From GCA-002779465 sp964596535 (lineage in GTDB: Bacteria; Desulfobacterota; Desulfobacteria; Desulfobacterales; UBA2156): a stretch of 58,559 nt of DNA. The DNA is taken from the NCBI GenBank assembly GCA_964596535.1, contig CAZQUR010000005.1, positions 1-58,559 on the forward strand. The letters are read 5' to 3'. The stretch's first letter is position 1; each line of letters starts with the position of its first letter. The notes beneath the pieces were generated by a model. It saw only the letters and a program-made list of their open reading frames with translations, was not told where the DNA came from and made no database searches. Below, in pieces: positions 17,707 to 26,074 of the stretch. A program made the position numbers and the translations under genes.

Positions 17707-18219
17707 ATGCCGAAGTTCATCAAAGCGTTTGTGCGCTGCACCGATGCCACGAGCACGGCCGTGGGCCGATTCGCGCAATACATGGTGTTCGCCATGATGG
17801 GCATTTTGCTTTTTGAGTCCATCTCCAGGACCCTGTTCAACCGCCCTCACATCTGGGTGGTGGAAATCGCCCAATTCCTCATGGCCGCCTATTACCTGCT
17901 GGGCGGGGGATACTCCATGATTCTGGAAGGACACGTCCGCATGGACCTTCTCTACGGGCGGTGGTCCAAGAAACGACAGGCCCTGGCGGATATGCTGACG
18001 GTCCCTTTTTTAATCTTTTACCTGATCTTTCTTCTTGTCGGCGCCATTTCAAGCATTGATTACGCGATACGGTATGGGCAGGTGAATTATACCCCCTGGG
18101 CGCCGCCTTTGGCTCCGATCAAGATCATCATGGCCGTCGGAATTCTGATCATGCTGCTCCAGGCCATTGCCACCTTCTTCAAAGACCTTGAAAAAGCCAA
18201 AGGGAAGGAATCCTCATGA
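17707..18219 (+). CDS. dctQ: TRAP transporter small permease (DctQ)
   Basis: Membrane protein of 170 residues with four predicted transmembrane segments (about 19-37, 58-75, 97-118 and 137-157). DctQ partners DctM in the sodium-coupled TRAP complex of the inner membrane. The central SRTLFNRPHIWVVEIAQFLM region is characteristic. Start ATG has AAAGGA 6 bases upstream. It ends with an ATGA overlap with dctM, so the two are coupled. Assignment rests on size, topology and position between dctP and dctM. Confidence 0.9.
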   Translation: MPKFIKAFVRCTDATSTAVGRFAQYMVFAMMGILLFESISRTLFNRPHIWVVEIAQFLMAAYYLLGGGYSMILEGHVRMDLLYGRWSKKRQALADMLTVPFLIFYLIFLLVGAISSIDYAIRYGQVNYTPWAPPLAPIKIIMAVGILIMLLQAIATFFKDLEKAKGKESS

Positions 18220-19541
18220 GCCACGAACTGATCGCACTTTTCATCTTCTCTTCCATGATGCTCATGCTCCTTACCGGGCAACGGGTCTTTGCCGCCATCG
18301 GCGGCGTGGCCACCTTGTTCGCCCTCATGTTATGGGGGAAAGGCGCCTATGAAATGCCCTTCAATGCGAGCTTTGTCCTTTTGAACTGGTACCCGCTGCT
18401 CACCCTGCCGCTCTTTATCTATATGGGGTATATGTTTTCCGAGTCGGGCATCGCCGGTGATCTCTACCGCATGTTCCACGTATGGATGGGCCCGATCCCA
18501 GGGGGGTTGGCCGTGGGGACCATCGGCTTGATGGTGGCCGTCTCCGCCATGAACGGATTGAGCGTGGCGGGCATGGCCATCGGCGCCAGCATTGCTTTGC
18601 CGGAAATGCTGAAACGAAAATACGACAAGATCATGATCACCGGGGTCATCCAGGCCGGGAGTTCTCTGGGGATCATGGTGCCGCCCAGCGTGGTTCTGGT
18701 GCTTTACGGCATGATCGCCCGTCAACCGGTGGGCCATTTGTGGATGGCCGGTGTCTTGCCCGGATTTCTGCTGGCGGGCTTGTTCGTCTTGTATATTCTC
18801 ATCCGCTGCAAACTGCAGCCGCAACTGGGGCCGGTTTTACCCATCGAGGAACGGCGACTCATTTCCTGGGGAGAACGATTCCGCCTCCTGCGGGCGGGGA
18901 TCGTCCCGCTGGTGATCATTTTCTCCATGACCGGATTGTTTTTGATGGGGGTCACCAGCCTGGTGGAATGCGCCGCCGCGGGCGCCGCGGCCACCACCCT
19001 CGCCGCCGCGGTGAATCGCCGCCTGAACCGTCGTGTCATCGAAGACACCCTCCGGAACACGTTGAGCGTGAGCTGCATGTTCATGTGGGTGATTCTGGCC
19101 GCCCTTTGCTTCGGGGCCGTCTTCGACGGGCTCGGCGCCGTCCATGCCATCGAAACCCTGTTCATCAAGAAGTGGGAGCTGAGTCCGTGGCACGTGCTGG
19201 TCATGATGCAGCTCACCTACATCCTGATGGGGATGTTTCTGGACGATACGGCCATGCTCATCATCGTGGCCCCTTTGTATGTGCCGCTGGTCATCAAACT
19301 CGGTTTCAACCCCATCTGGTACGGCGTGCTGTATACCATCACCTGTCAGATCGCCTATATGACGCCGCCCTTCGGCTATAATCTCTTCTTGATGAAGGCC
19401 ATGGCGCCGCCGGAAGTCTCCCTGGCGGACATCTACCGTTCCATCATTCCCTTTGTCTTGGTGATGATGCTGGGACTGGCCATCGTCATCATCTTTCCGC
19501 AGATTGCCCTGTGGCTGCCTGAAATCTACTTTGCAAGATAA
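18216..19541 (+). CDS. dctM: TRAP transporter large permease (DctM)
   Basis: Polytopic inner-membrane protein of 441 residues with about 12 hydrophobic segments, the catalytic subunit of TRAP transporters. Motifs include the SGIAGDLYRMFHVWMGPIPGG region, the double-glycine AIGASIALPEM, GSSLGIMVPPSVVLVLYG and, in the second half, GMFLDDTAMLIIVAPLYVPL and MTPPFGYNLFLMK. The motifs match the ion and substrate sites of the DctM/IT superfamily. It overlaps dctQ by four bases. The next gene, uspA-like, follows after 30 bases, and the plus-strand direction continues through two HAD genes. Confidence 0.93.
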   Translation: MSHELIALFIFSSMMLMLLTGQRVFAAIGGVATLFALMLWGKGAYEMPFNASFVLLNWYPLLTLPLFIYMGYMFSESGIAGDLYRMFHVWMGPIPGGLAVGTIGLMVAVSAMNGLSVAGMAIGASIALPEMLKRKYDKIMITGVIQAGSSLGIMVPPSVVLVLYGMIARQPVGHLWMAGVLPGFLLAGLFVLYILIRCKLQPQLGPVLPIEERRLISWGERFRLLRAGIVPLVIIFSMTGLFLMGVTSLVECAAAGAAATTLAAAVNRRLNRRVIEDTLRNTLSVSCMFMWVILAALCFGAVFDGLGAVHAIETLFIKKWELSPWHVLVMMQLTYILMGMFLDDTAMLIIVAPLYVPLVIKLGFNPIWYGVLYTITCQIAYMTPPFGYNLFLMKAMAPPEVSLADIYRSIIPFVLVMMLGLAIVIIFPQIALWLPEIYFAR

Positions 19542-19571
19542 ATCGATCGGTGATATTAAAGGACTGATAAA

Positions 19572-20093
19572 ATGAAGCTCCCGGACGTCCGGATAAAAAA
19601 GATTCTGTACGCCACCGACCTTTCGGAAAGCGCCGTTCACGCCTTTGCCTATGCGGTGAATCTTGCCCATACCTACGGTGCCGGCATTACCATCCTTCAC
19701 GTCATGGCCGAGTTCCCCGGGGAAAATTTCATTTTGAACATGATCCATACCGACACCTGGAAAACAATCCGGCGGCGGTATTATGCGGAGGCCCGGGAAG
19801 AGCTCATGGACGAGAAACAGGACCATCTCGCATTGAAGGAAGTCCTCCGGGCCTTCTCCGAAGAGATCCAAAACAGTGCCCCGAACCAGACGTTCTCCAC
19901 CGATGAAATCATCATCAAAAGCGGACCCACGGCTGAGATGATCGTCGAAACCGCAAAAAAACGGCATTGCGACCTCATCGTCATGGGAACACACGGTCAA
20001 AGCGCCCTTGCGGATGTGCTGATCGGCAGCACGGCCCGATGGGTCGTACGACACGCGACCATCCCGGTTCTGGTGATCCGTTTACCGGAATAA
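19572..20093 (+). CDS. Universal stress protein (UspA family)
   Basis: Protein of 173 residues with the Usp fold. ILYATDLSESAVHAFAYAVNLA at the N-terminus and the ATP-binding signature MGTHGQSALADVLIGSTARWVVRHATIPVLVIR at the C-terminus match the ATP-binding G-2x-G-9x-G(S/T) pattern. UspA genes are often linked to TRAP transporters and some bind the TRAP machinery. Here it follows dctM by 30 bp in the same operon. Start ATG lies after AAAGGACTGATAAA. Cytoplasmic. Confidence 0.9.
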   Translation: MKLPDVRIKKILYATDLSESAVHAFAYAVNLAHTYGAGITILHVMAEFPGENFILNMIHTDTWKTIRRRYYAEAREELMDEKQDHLALKEVLRAFSEEIQNSAPNQTFSTDEIIIKSGPTAEMIVETAKKRHCDLIVMGTHGQSALADVLIGSTARWVVRHATIPVLVIRLPE

Positions 20094-20129
20094 TCCCTGA
20101 CCGGGCGTACGGCCGGTGATGAGGCAAGA

Positions 20130-20879
20130 TTGGTCCGGGCCCATATGCGAACACGGCTGATTCCCTTTACCATCATTTGGGATTTCGACGGGACCCTGCT
20201 TCCCTCCGATCCTTACGACAGCGAACACACCCTGCTGCTTTCCGGCGTACAGGCACCCGGGGAGAAATTGTCACCCCCCAAACGCATCGTGGCCAACGCC
20301 ATCATTTTCATGGACCGCCGAAAATGGATGGGGCCTGCTTTCAAAAAATATTACGCATGGGTCCTTTCAGGAACCCCCTTGAGCCGCATTGAAGAGGTCT
20401 CGAAACGATTGGCCCGAAAAATAAGTGACGCGGATCGGGCCGCCCTCCGGTGGCTTTTCAATGCCGGGCACCCCATGATGATCGTCAGCTGCGGAACGAC
20501 GAATCTGATCGAACGCATCCTGGAGCTTGCCGGCATAAAATCGTGCTTTGTGCGCATCGAGGGAAACCGCCTCCTTTCCGCCGATGGACGGATCACCGGC
20601 ATTGAAAGACGCATCATACACCCTGCAGACAAGTTGAAGCCGGTGAGAGAACAATGCCTTGACTCCGATCGGGTCATTGCCGTGGGGGATGGATACACGG
20701 ATCTTCCCCTCCTTGCCTGGGCCGGGGTGCCGGTGCTGATGGATCGATCCCGGCGAAAAGGGAAACCGCGCACTTCGGGCCGTTACCATGGCATCGCTTC
20801 CATTCCGGAGATTGTGGGGTTGATCGACAGGCTCTCCGCAAAGACCGGAGGGTGCCCATCCCGGGGAAGGGAAAAATGA
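20130..20879 (+). CDS. HAD superfamily phosphatase (subfamily IB, phosphoserine-phosphatase-like)
   Basis: Haloacid-dehalogenase hydrolase of 249 residues. Motif I is WDFDGTLLP (about 19-27), motif II serine/cysteine VSCGTTN, motif III Lys in HPADKLKP and motif IV GDGYTDLPLL. The overall order resembles phosphoserine-phosphatase-like IB members. It removes phosphate from a small metabolite. Start TTG at 20130 has GAGG 5 bases upstream; ATG at 20145 is the alternative. Overlaps the next HAD gene by four bases. Two adjacent, co-translated but unrelated HAD phosphatases behind a transporter suggest successive or alternative dephosphorylation steps. Confidence 0.75.
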   Translation: MVRAHMRTRLIPFTIIWDFDGTLLPSDPYDSEHTLLLSGVQAPGEKLSPPKRIVANAIIFMDRRKWMGPAFKKYYAWVLSGTPLSRIEEVSKRLARKISDADRAALRWLFNAGHPMMIVSCGTTNLIERILELAGIKSCFVRIEGNRLLSADGRITGIERRIIHPADKLKPVREQCLDSDRVIAVGDGYTDLPLLAWAGVPVLMDRSRRKGKPRTSGRYHGIASIPEIVGLIDRLSAKTGGCPSRGREK

Positions 20880-21871
20880 AGCAAAAGGCGCTGGTCGTCT
20901 TCGACATGGATGGCGTACTGGTGGACGTTTCCGGCTCTTATCGGGAAACGGTGCGCCGGACGGCACGATTGTTTTTCAAAGGGGCGAGGGGATGGGAATC
21001 GCTTCCGGAACCCATTTTTCCCCTTTCGGATCTGGCCCGTGTCAAGCAACGGGGCGGGCTGAATAATGACTGGGATTTGACGGCCGCCGTCCTCAGCATG
21101 TTATGTTTTCTCGTGGAAGACCTCTCCCCTTTTTCGGCTCCGGATCCCTGGCCGGAATACCGCCTCCGGATTTCCCGGGCCAACGTACTCGCGTTGGCCC
21201 GGTTTTTAAAAAACACGCCTTTTCCCCTGAGCCGGCTCCTGGAAAAACCAACCGGGACCCTTCACGATTTTGTGATGGCCTGCACCCACAGGGACGTGGG
21301 AAGCGGAAACATCATCAAGCAGATCTTCCAGGAAATTTATCTGGGCCCCCGTCTGTTTCAAAAAACATACGGACTGTCGCCCCTTGTGTATCATGGAGAG
21401 GGACGGATCGACAGGGAACGTCTTTTGATCGATCCCAAAATCCTGGAACAGCTTTTTCGACGCCATATTTTGGCCATCGCCACGGGCCGTCCGAAATCAG
21501 AGGCCGATTATCCCCTGCACCGGTTCGGTGTGCGGCGATTCTTCTCGGCCGTCTACACTCTGGACGACTGTTTGGAAGCGGAAAAAAGACGCTTGGATAC
21601 CGGAGAAGAAAACGTCTCCTTGAGCAAACCCCATCCCTTCATGCTGGAGGCCCTGGAAACCGCCGTTGGAAAGGATGCGTCAAGATTTTACTACCTCGGC
21701 GATATGCCCGACGACATGATCGCCGCGGCGAGGGCATCGGCGGCCTTTGCGGGCATCGGCGTTACGGTCGCTTCTTCCGATAAAGCCGGGCTTGCCGAAG
21801 CGCTTCGAAACGCCGGCGCCGCCACGGTCATCGATGACTTCCGCCGGCTTCCGGCCCTCCTGGATTCCTAG
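20876..21871 (+). CDS. HAD superfamily IA hydrolase with NNDWDLT-type insert
   Basis: Hydrolase of 331 residues. Motif I is FDMDGVLVDVSGSYRETV, followed by KQRGGLNNDWDLT near residues 60-72. This combination is the one I associate with the HAD-IA 'hyp1' family found in cyanobacteria and other bacteria. Motif II is AIATGRPKSEAD, Lys in SKPHPFMLEA is motif III, and motif IV is YLGDMPDDMIAA. Substrate of the family is not established to my knowledge. An insertion around 95-175 is longer than in typical family IA. ATG at 20876 has GGGAAGGG upstream and overlaps the previous gene (ATGA). The gene ends 9 bp from the convergent ABC permease gene. Confidence 0.75.
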   Translation: MKQKALVVFDMDGVLVDVSGSYRETVRRTARLFFKGARGWESLPEPIFPLSDLARVKQRGGLNNDWDLTAAVLSMLCFLVEDLSPFSAPDPWPEYRLRISRANVLALARFLKNTPFPLSRLLEKPTGTLHDFVMACTHRDVGSGNIIKQIFQEIYLGPRLFQKTYGLSPLVYHGEGRIDRERLLIDPKILEQLFRRHILAIATGRPKSEADYPLHRFGVRRFFSAVYTLDDCLEAEKRRLDTGEENVSLSKPHPFMLEALETAVGKDASRFYYLGDMPDDMIAAARASAAFAGIGVTVASSDKAGLAEALRNAGAATVIDDFRRLPALLDS

Positions 21872-21880
21872 CGGACGAAC

Positions 21881-23623
21881 CTAGACTTCCGCCGTCAGTC
21901 CCTTCAGGCGCCCCCCCGTCTTGAGGGAGACGATCTTCAACACACCCAGCATGGCCAGCACAATTAAAATGATGCATGTGCACATGGCGTTGGCGCTCGC
22001 GGTCCAGCCGTCGTTGTCCAGCATGATGATTTCAATGGCCGCCAGGTGAACCGTCGCCGAGACCAGGAAAATAACGGCACTGATGGTGGTCATGGATCTC
22101 ATGAAAAAATAAAGAAAATTCTGGAAAAAGGCGACCCGGGAAAGGGGAAAGATGATTTTAAAAAAGGTTCGAAAGGCATCCCCGCCGAGACTGATGGAGG
22201 CCTCCTCGATGGAAGGATCGATGTTCCGCAAATTGGAAATGCTGGACAAGATCCCCAGGGTGAAATTACAGATGATGATATTGATGACGATGATCCATGG
22301 CGTTCCATAAAAAAAATAGTGCGGCTTATTGAAGGCCAGGATATATCCCAGCCCCATGACCAGGCCGGGGATGGCGGCGGGCATGACGGAAAGCAGGTAA
22401 ACAAATTGTTTAAAAAACGGCTTCCGTGTTTCCATGACATACGCGGCCACCAGTGTGAGGAAGGCGCCGGCGATGCCGACCACCAGGGATACCCAGACAC
22501 TTGTCCAGAGGGCCGAATACCCGGCGATGGAAGGAAATTGATAATGCTGGAGCGTCAGGGACCAGTCATAGGGCCAGACCTTGACAAAGGATCCGAAGAC
22601 GACCGTGACGAAAATCACGATAATGGACACGGCAATCAGGCTGCAAAAGATCGTATACCCGAACTTTTTCAACGGTCTTGACGGCGGGATCACCGGTTTG
22701 GCCGCACCGCTGATCATGGAAAAGGACTTTCGGGAAATATAATAGTTCAGAACGAAGGCCATGAGGGACGGCACCAGTAATATGATGCTGATGGTGGCCC
22801 CCAGATCGAAACGGTACAGATTGGTGACCTGGGCGTAAATTTCGGTGGCCAGGACATTGTAGTCGCCGCCGATGACCACCGGATTCCCGAAGTCCGTGAT
22901 GGTCAGGTTGAAGGTCAATGCAGCGGCACTGAAGATACCGTATTTGGCGGAAGGGAGCGTAATGCGGGTGAACACCTTGAAGGGGGTGGCCCCAAGGCTT
23001 TCGGCGGCCTCGTCGAGGCGGATGTCCACCGCGGAAAGGGTCGTATATAAAATCACGTAGGAATGCGGCAGGCAGTATAGCACTTCCGAGACAATAATCC
23101 CCGTCGGACCGTAGATACTCCAGTCCGTTTGCAGGAAATGCGCCGTGATCAATCCGTTGCGCCCGAAAAGATAAATCAGGGCAAGCGCCTGGACGATGGA
23201 AGGGGCCACCAGCGGCATCATGATAATGTTCCGGAAAAAGCCTTTTCCCGCGATGGTGGTCCGCGTCATACCAAACGCGAAAAAGAAGGTGATGACGGTG
23301 ACAATGATCGTGGTGGTAAAAGCCACATAAAGGCTGTGCCAGAGCGCCCTCAGGGTGTAGCCCGTGGTGAAATATTTTTGAAAATTGTCGAAAGTGAAAT
23401 TGGAAAGGGCGAACTCGCCCCCTTTGAAAAAGCTCAGCTTGAGAATGGCCGACAGGGGAAAGAGCATAAAAAAGGAAAGGAGCAAAGCGATGAAAATCGT
23501 TACGGCCGGGATGACAAACCGATCGACTTCCATCCGTAGGGGCGAGACCTGATATCGCCCCAAAACGTCGCTGCCGTTGGAATTTGACGCCATACCTGAT
23601 CTGGTTTTTGGGGGAAATACCAT
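21881..23623 (-). CDS. ABC transporter fused double permease (2-aminoethylphosphonate/iron-type)
   Basis: Inner-membrane protein of 580 residues made of two permease domains with about 12 membrane segments. Each half has an EAA loop that docks the ATPase: EAAESLGATPFKVFTRITLP in the first, EEASISLGGDAFRTFFKIIFP in the second. Fused permeases of this layout occur in FbpB-type iron transporters and in the putative 2-aminoethylphosphonate family (PhnU-like). The pairing with the binding protein at 24915 favours the latter, but no phosphonate-cleaving gene is in the window. Start is uncertain: ATG 23623 lies 9 bases past the ATPase stop; ATG 23593 (MASNSNGSD) is possible. Confidence 0.85.
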   Translation of the reverse strand: MVFPPKTRSGMASNSNGSDVLGRYQVSPLRMEVDRFVIPAVTIFIALLLSFFMLFPLSAILKLSFFKGGEFALSNFTFDNFQKYFTTGYTLRALWHSLYVAFTTTIIVTVITFFFAFGMTRTTIAGKGFFRNIIMMPLVAPSIVQALALIYLFGRNGLITAHFLQTDWSIYGPTGIIVSEVLYCLPHSYVILYTTLSAVDIRLDEAAESLGATPFKVFTRITLPSAKYGIFSAAALTFNLTITDFGNPVVIGGDYNVLATEIYAQVTNLYRFDLGATISIILLVPSLMAFVLNYYISRKSFSMISGAAKPVIPPSRPLKKFGYTIFCSLIAVSIIVIFVTVVFGSFVKVWPYDWSLTLQHYQFPSIAGYSALWTSVWVSLVVGIAGAFLTLVAAYVMETRKPFFKQFVYLLSVMPAAIPGLVMGLGYILAFNKPHYFFYGTPWIIVINIIICNFTLGILSSISNLRNIDPSIEEASISLGGDAFRTFFKIIFPLSRVAFFQNFLYFFMRSMTTISAVIFLVSATVHLAAIEIIMLDNDGWTASANAMCTCIILIVLAMLGVLKIVSLKTGGRLKGLTAEV

Positions 23624-23632
23624 GCGGTTTTC

Positions 23633-24721
23633 TTAAATGAGTTTTCTGAAATGTTCCGTGTAAATGTGAAAGGCGTCCGGAGGAAAGTAAAGGCGGATCG
23701 GATCCCGGCGTTTCAGGTTGCGCCTGCCAAACTCCTTTTCGGAGATATCCACCAGCATCTCCTCGTCTTCCAGCATGAAGGTGATTCTGACCACGGCGCC
23801 CAGGAAATTGATGACCTCCACGTGCGTTTCGATAATGTTTTCGGTAATCAAATCCTCCGGAAGGTCTTCCGATAAAAGCACGTCGATATTTTCGGGGCGA
23901 ATGGCCAGGTAGACCGTTTCGCTTTCAATGGATTCGATCCCGGATACGGCGATTTTCCTGGAACCGAATCGGACGCGGCCGTCTTCTTTTTTACCTGTGA
24001 TAAAATTGGAGGTTCCCACAAAACCGGCAATGAAGCTGGTTTTCGGTCTTCTGTAGATCTCCCAGGGAGAACCGATCTGGCGAAATTCCCCGTCCCGCAT
24101 GACCACCACCCGATCCGCCAGGGCCAGCGCTTCTTCCTGGTCGTGGGTGACGTAGATCAAGGTGATGCCGAGATCTTCCTGGAGACGCTTGATGACGGTT
24201 CTCAAGCGGATCCGGATTTTGGCATCTAGGGCGCTCAACGGTTCGTCCAACAGAAGGATTTTGGGTTTGATGGCAATCGCCCTGCCCAAGGCCACCCGCT
24301 GCTGCTGCCCCCCGGACAACTGGGACGGATAATGGTCTTCCCACCCTACCAGGCCGATGAGTCCCAGTATCTCTTTCACCCGCTCATCGATCCGCTTTTG
24401 GGGGACTTTCCGCATTTTCAGCCCGAATGCGATATTCTGGCTCACCGTCATGTTGGGAAAAAGGGCATAGGATTGAAAAACAATGCCGAACTCCCTTTTT
24501 TGGGGGATGACGTTATTGATGACCGCGCCGTCATAGAGAATCTTTCCGGAAGTGATTTCTTCAAATCCGGTGATCATCCTCAGGAGGGTCGTTTTTCCGC
24601 ATCCGCTCGGACCCAAAAAACATAAAAATTCCGCCGGTTCGATCTCCAGGCTGACGTTGTTGACGGCGATCAGAGAACCGTAGTGCTTGCTCACATTTTC
24701 CAGGATCAGCTTTTTCGACAT
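23633..24721 (-). CDS. ABC transporter ATP-binding protein (PotA/FbpC-like)
   Basis: ATPase of 362 residues. Walker A is GPSGCGKTT (about 35-43), the Q-loop is in FQSYALFPNMTV, the signature LSGGQQQRVALGRA, and Walker B ILLLDEPLSALDAKIR. A C-terminal TOBE-like regulatory domain follows from about residue 240. It powers the permease at 21881-23623. It belongs to the spermidine/iron/2-aminoethylphosphonate group of importers. The gap to the binding-protein gene upstream (193 bp) holds two hairpins that probably reduce its expression relative to the receptor. Confidence 0.9.
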   Translation of the reverse strand: MSKKLILENVSKHYGSLIAVNNVSLEIEPAEFLCFLGPSGCGKTTLLRMITGFEEITSGKILYDGAVINNVIPQKREFGIVFQSYALFPNMTVSQNIAFGLKMRKVPQKRIDERVKEILGLIGLVGWEDHYPSQLSGGQQQRVALGRAIAIKPKILLLDEPLSALDAKIRIRLRTVIKRLQEDLGITLIYVTHDQEEALALADRVVVMRDGEFRQIGSPWEIYRRPKTSFIAGFVGTSNFITGKKEDGRVRFGSRKIAVSGIESIESETVYLAIRPENIDVLLSEDLPEDLITENIIETHVEVINFLGAVVRITFMLEDEEMLVDISEKEFGRRNLKRRDPIRLYFPPDAFHIYTEHFRKLI

Positions 24722-24815
24722 CTTCGCCTGGTATTCTCCTTAAAAAGAAGGGTTTGGAATACTCAAAACGGCCGGTAAAAACGGCGAAACGGTTTTTAGA
24801 CATATTCAGCGCGGG

Positions 24816-24905
24816 GATCGCCTCATCAAGTCCCCGAAAGGATCGATGAGGCGATCGATTGAATGCGCAATTTGAACGGAACGCTTCCCGCCCTTGAGGG
24901 CGGGA
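24816..24905 (-). terminator. Two hairpins between ABC receptor and ATPase genes
   Basis: A perfect 12-bp stem GATCGCCTCATC / GATGAGGCGATC (24816-24856) and a perfect 8-bp stem TCCCGCCC / GGGCGGGA with a four-base loop (24886-24905) lie just downstream of the receptor gene stop. No long T-run follows in the minus direction. They probably protect the 3' end of the receptor mRNA and limit read-through, parallel to the hairpin behind dctP. Confidence 0.6.
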
Positions 24906-24914
24906 GGACTCTGT

Positions 24915-25940
24915 TTATTTCATGAAAAGATTTTGCCACACTTCCAGGATTTTTTCCCGGTTTTCCGACTGCCAGGGAAAGTCCATGGGCGCGAGCTTGA
25001 CGGTCTCAAGGACCGGCAGGTCTTCGGGCCCGGGAATACCGGGGTAAGTTACGCCGAGCTTGAACGTGGCATAGCGCGTCATGGCACTCTTGCTGATGGC
25101 CCAGTCCAAAAATTTCATGGCCGCCTTTTCGTTCCTGGCGCCTTTCAAAAGGGCATTGGCTTCCAGTTCATAACCGGCACCTTCTTCGGGCATCACCAGG
25201 GCCACTGGAAACCCTTTTTTCTTTAACGAAGAATAGACAAAGGCAAAAGAACAACCGATGGCATATTCGCCGGCGGCCGTGAGCTTGGCCGGTTTTGAAC
25301 CGCTTTTGATGTACTGGCCCATATTTTTATCCAGCTTTTTTAAAAAGTCCCACGCCTTGTTTTCTTCCACCGGCTTGTTCTTATAGTCGGGGTCCAGAAG
25401 CACCAGGAGGCTGGCCACCTGGAGGAATCCCGTTCCGGAGCTGGCCGGGTTGGGCATAATCAACATTCCCTTATAGGCGGGGTTGAGAAGATCGTTCCAT
25501 CCCTTGGGCATGGGAAGGCCCTTTTCCTCCAGGACCTTGGTATTGGGAACAATGGCGGCGGCGTACAAATCAATGGCGGTCCAGTAGCCGTCGGGATCCT
25601 TGAATCTGGCGGGAATTTTATCCCAGCCGTTGGGCTTATACGGCTTCAACATGCCCTTGGGAACGAATTCGGACATGTTGGTGACGGCCCACCCCCAAAT
25701 ACAGTCGGCCTGTGGATTCTCCCTTTCGGCCAGCATCCGGGCACCGAGCTCGCCCGTGGACAACCGGATGGCATGAATATCCAAATCCGGCAGTTCCTTC
25801 TTGGCCAGCTCGAGATAATCCACCACCTCTTCGTTCTCCAAAGAAGTATACACGACGACCTGGTCTTTTGCCGTCGCACCGGTGACGGCTGAGACGATGA
25901 GGAGCATGACACACAGAACGGACAAAATCGCTTTTTTCAT
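24915..25940 (-). CDS. ABC transporter extracellular substrate-binding protein (2-aminoethylphosphonate/iron-type)
   Basis: Periplasmic receptor of 341 residues with a clear signal peptide (MKKAILSVLCVMLLIVSAVTG, cleavage after ATA near 24). Mature start DQVVVYTSLENEEVVDYL and GWNDLLNPAYKGMLIMPNPASSGTG are typical of cluster-D/FutA-like receptors. Phosphonate-type members show the same PxxSGTG loop for an anionic group. The start ATG at 25940 is behind AAGGAGG; the longer in-frame extension runs through the promoter and operator and is rejected. First gene of the receptor-ATPase-permease operon under a HutC-type operator. Ligand is likely small and anionic (iron or organophosphonate/phosphate); not proven. 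Confidence 0.85.
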   Translation of the reverse strand: MKKAILSVLCVMLLIVSAVTGATAKDQVVVYTSLENEEVVDYLELAKKELPDLDIHAIRLSTGELGARMLAERENPQADCIWGWAVTNMSEFVPKGMLKPYKPNGWDKIPARFKDPDGYWTAIDLYAAAIVPNTKVLEEKGLPMPKGWNDLLNPAYKGMLIMPNPASSGTGFLQVASLLVLLDPDYKNKPVEENKAWDFLKKLDKNMGQYIKSGSKPAKLTAAGEYAIGCSFAFVYSSLKKKGFPVALVMPEEGAGYELEANALLKGARNEKAAMKFLDWAISKSAMTRYATFKLGVTYPGIPGPEDLPVLETVKLAPMDFPWQSENREKILEVWQNLFMK

Positions 25941-25989
25941 TGGACGCCTCCTTGGGTTGAATGGGAAGGTACGCTTTGGAACGGGTATT

Positions 25990-26009
25990 ATAGATGAATA
26001 GACATCTAT
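25990..26009 (-). promoter_or_regulatory. HutC-type operator at the ABC transporter promoter
   Basis: Inverted repeat ATAGATG (25990-25996), six bases, CATCTAT (26003-26009), with core TGAATAGACA. It shares ATAGATGNATAGACAT with the transketolase site. It overlaps the -10 element of the promoter at 26003-26030, so repression by the GntR/HutC protein is the simplest reading. Confidence 0.6.
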
Positions 26010-26030
26010 CATATCATAATTGAATGTCAA
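26003..26030 (-). promoter_or_regulatory. Promoter of the ABC transporter operon
   Basis: Minus-strand TTGACA (26025-26030), 16-base spacer and a weaker TAGATG (26003-26008). The receptor ATG lies about 60 bases downstream. The -10 is buried in the operator. Confidence 0.55.
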
Positions 26031-26074
26031 TAAAAATGTGGTTCGCCCCTTTGTTCATACGCTCTTGGCCGCGC

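Noticed and set aside
18837..20054. 405-codon minus-strand open frame
   Set aside because: Antisense to dctM and the uspA-like gene; product is His/Gln-rich with no recognisable domain.
21881..26030. Complete 2-aminoethylphosphonate degradation locus
   Set aside because: The transporter resembles that family, but neither 2-AEP:pyruvate aminotransferase nor phosphonoacetaldehyde hydrolase is in the window, so substrate stays open.
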